Source: an uncultured Rhodospirillales bacterium
GTDB lineage: Bacteria; Pseudomonadota; Alphaproteobacteria; ATCC43930; CGMCC-115725
Assembly: GCA_903897565.1 (NCBI GenBank)
Contig: CAIUCF010000176.1
Span: 1-8,878, forward strand
DNA: 8,878 nucleotides
Direction: 5' to 3'
Below the pieces are notes generated by a model. The model did no database searches and was not told the DNA's origin. It saw only the letters and a program-made list of their open reading frames with translations. The stretch's first letter is position 1. Each line of letters begins with the position of its first letter. Made by a program: the position numbers and the translations under genes. Of the stretch, positions 7,546 to 8,878 are shown one piece after another.

Positions 7546-8733
7546 ATGAAAGACGCCGTCATCGTCTCGACCGCCCGCACCCCGATCGGGCGCGCCTATA
7601 AGGGCGCCTTCAACGACACCAAATCGCCGACGATGCTGGGCCATGCGCTGGCCCATGCCGTCGCCCGCGCCGGCGTCGATCCGTCGGAAATCGACGATGT
7701 CATCATCGGCACGGTGTTGACCTCCGGCACCGCCGGCATGAACATCGCCCGCAATGCGGCATTGGCCGCGGGCTTCGGCTACAGCCCGGCCGCGCAGACC
7801 ATGGACCGGCAGTGCGCCTCTGGCCTGATGGCGATCGCCACCGGCGCCAAGCAGATCATGGTCGACGGTATGAGCATCATCGCCGCCGGCGGCCAGGAGA
7901 ACATCTCGGCCGAGCAGACGCCGTATTTCGAGCGGATCGGCAAGATGGCCGACCCGAACGTCATCGCCAAGGCGCCGCATGCCTATATGCCGATGCTGCT
8001 GACGGCGGAAAACGTCGCCAATGTCTACAAGATCTCGCGCGAAGCCCAGGATGCCTATGCATTGCTGTCGCAGCAGCGCACCGCTGCTGCCCAGGCCGCG
8101 GGCAAGCTTGATGCCGAAATCGTGCCGATGACGACGACCGTCGTGAACGTCGACAAGAAGACCGGCGAGACCACCCGCACCGAGGTCACCCTGGCCAAGG
8201 ACGAGGGCAATCGTCCGGAGACGACGCTCGAGAGCCTCGCGGCGCTTAAGCCGGTGATCGAAGGCGGCAGCATCACTGCCGGCAACGCCAGCCAGCTCTC
8301 CGACGGCGCCTCGGCCTGCGTGATCATGGACGGCACCCTCGCGGCCAAGCGGGGCATCAAGCCGCTCGGCCTGTATCGCGGTATGTCGGTCGCCGGCAAT
8401 GCGCCCGAGGAAATGGGCATTGGGCCGGTCTACGCCATTCCGAAGCTGCTGAAGCAGCATAACCTCACGATCAACGATATCGATCTGTGGGAACTCAACG
8501 AGGCGTTCGCCTGCCAGGCACTGTATTGCCGGGACTTCCTCGGCATCGATCCCGACAAGTACAACGTCAATGGCGGCGGCATCTCGATCGGCCATCCCTA
8601 TGGCATGACCGGCGCCCGGCTGGTCGGCCACGCGTTGATCGAAGGCCGTCGTCGCGGCGCCAAGCTGGTCGTGGTCACGATGTGCATCGGCGGCGGCATG
8701 GGTGCGGCCGGGTTGTTCGAGGTCCTGCCGTGA
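7546..8733 (+). CDS. Thiolase (acetyl-CoA C-acyltransferase)
   Basis: A 395-residue cytoplasmic thiolase that cleaves 3-oxoacyl-CoA with CoA to acetyl-CoA and a shortened acyl-CoA, the last step of beta-oxidation. The same enzyme type would split acetoacetyl-CoA. Catalytic residues are all visible: the acylated nucleophile Cys90 in DRQCASG, His350 in GHPYGMTG, and the base Cys380 in MCIGGG. Spacing between the last two equals that of His348/Cys378 in Zoogloea thiolase. The N-terminal AVIVSTARTPIGRAYKGAF is canonical. The histidine motif reads HPYGMTG instead of the HPIGASG of biosynthetic acetoacetyl-CoA thiolases, which points toward a degradative 3-oxoacyl-CoA thiolase (FadA-like), though AtoB-like use is not excluded. 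ATG 7546 is preceded by AGGAGA (7534-7539) and lies 20 bases after the FadB stop; its stop overlaps the SDR start by 4 bases. The gene completes the cycle with the two upstream enzymes. Confidence 0.95.
   Translation: MKDAVIVSTARTPIGRAYKGAFNDTKSPTMLGHALAHAVARAGVDPSEIDDVIIGTVLTSGTAGMNIARNAALAAGFGYSPAAQTMDRQCASGLMAIATGAKQIMVDGMSIIAAGGQENISAEQTPYFERIGKMADPNVIAKAPHAYMPMLLTAENVANVYKISREAQDAYALLSQQRTAAAQAAGKLDAEIVPMTTTVVNVDKKTGETTRTEVTLAKDEGNRPETTLESLAALKPVIEGGSITAGNASQLSDGASACVIMDGTLAAKRGIKPLGLYRGMSVAGNAPEEMGIGPVYAIPKLLKQHNLTINDIDLWELNEAFACQALYCRDFLGIDPDKYNVNGGGISIGHPYGMTGARLVGHALIEGRRRGAKLVVVTMCIGGGMGAAGLFEVLP
8719..8722 (+). promoter_or_regulatory. Ribosome binding site supporting the GTG start of the SDR gene
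   Basis: GAGG lies inside the end of the thiolase gene, 7 bases before GTG 8730. Together with the GTGA overlap with the thiolase stop (8730-8733) it supports a coupled GTG start for the following gene. Confidence 0.55.
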
Positions 8734-8878
8734 CCACGCCGCAGGCAATCTTTGACCTGAGCGGCAAGGCGGCGTTCGTCACGGGCGCCTCCAGCGGCAT
8801 TGGCCTGCACATCGCGCAGATGCTGGCGCGGGCCGGGGCCGCGGTGGCGCTCGGCGCGCGTCGCGTCGACAAGCTCGA
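8730..8878 (+). CDS. Short-chain dehydrogenase/reductase (SDR), 3' end cut by window
   Basis: Only the first 49 codons are in the window, read from GTG 8730. They contain the N-terminal SDR nucleotide-binding motif TGASSGIG at residues 18-25 after the usual FDLSGKAAFV strand, and end in ARRVDKL. The arginines after the second strand (ARR) are suggestive of NADP(H) preference, but this is weak evidence. The catalytic Ser-Tyr-Lys lies beyond the window. The GTG overlaps the thiolase stop by 4 bases and has GAGG 7 bases upstream, so the gene is the next member of the operon. SDRs in such cassettes often act as 3-hydroxyacyl-CoA or alcohol dehydrogenases. Which applies here cannot be decided from 49 residues. 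Confidence 0.9.
   Translation, partial: MTTPQAIFDLSGKAAFVTGASSGIGLHIAQMLARAGAAVALGARRVDKL

Noticed and set aside
7468..8748. 426-codon minus-strand open frame opposite the thiolase
   Set aside because: Same GC-driven shadow effect, fully covered by a certain thiolase gene.
1..8878. Mobile elements, CRISPR repeats, tRNA or rRNA genes, defence systems
   Set aside because: No terminal or spaced repeats, transposase-like proteins or RNA gene signatures were seen; about 99 percent of the window is covered by the metabolic genes listed.

Overview
The window is a GC-rich, tightly packed, single-strand (+) stretch of catabolic genes. The base composition, strong GGAG-type ribosome binding sites, 1-4 base stop/start overlaps and type of protein families suggest a proteobacterium, probably an alphaproteobacterium. 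That placement is an inference, as no taxonomic marker gene is present.

Left part (1-3532): two subunits of an ATP-dependent acetone-carboxylase-type enzyme of the hydantoinase/oxoprolinase superfamily. The first is the 3' part of the ATP-binding beta subunit (AcxA/HyuA-like), cut by the window edge. The second is a complete metal-binding alpha subunit (AcxB/HyuB-like). In characterised acetone carboxylases a small zinc-binding gamma subunit gene (acxC) follows. Here the alpha gene is followed only by a non-coding 88-base gap with two hairpins, the second a perfect 12-bp terminator-like stem.

Right part (3621-8878): a beta-oxidation cassette of four genes. They are a 600-residue FAD acyl-CoA dehydrogenase with extra N- and C-terminal domains, a FadB-like fused enoyl-CoA hydratase/3-hydroxyacyl-CoA dehydrogenase, a thiolase, and the start of a short-chain dehydrogenase/reductase (SDR) cut by the right edge. 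The acyl-CoA dehydrogenase/FadB and thiolase/SDR pairs overlap by 4 bases, and the thiolase follows FadB after 20 bases, so these four genes look like one operon. Every catalytic residue checked in FadB and the thiolase is present at the expected spacing.

Working model (inference): the carboxylase adds CO2 to a ketone to give a 3-oxo acid. After CoA activation by an enzyme not in this window, the product or a longer acyl-CoA is degraded by the beta-oxidation set to acetyl-CoA. The terminator-like stem shows that the two blocks may be separately transcribed, so a shared pathway is plausible but not shown. Nothing here is a mobile element, RNA gene or CRISPR array. Most of the window is recognisable metabolism. 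The unusual points are the absent gamma gene, a coiled-coil tail on the alpha subunit, and some active-site sequence variants.
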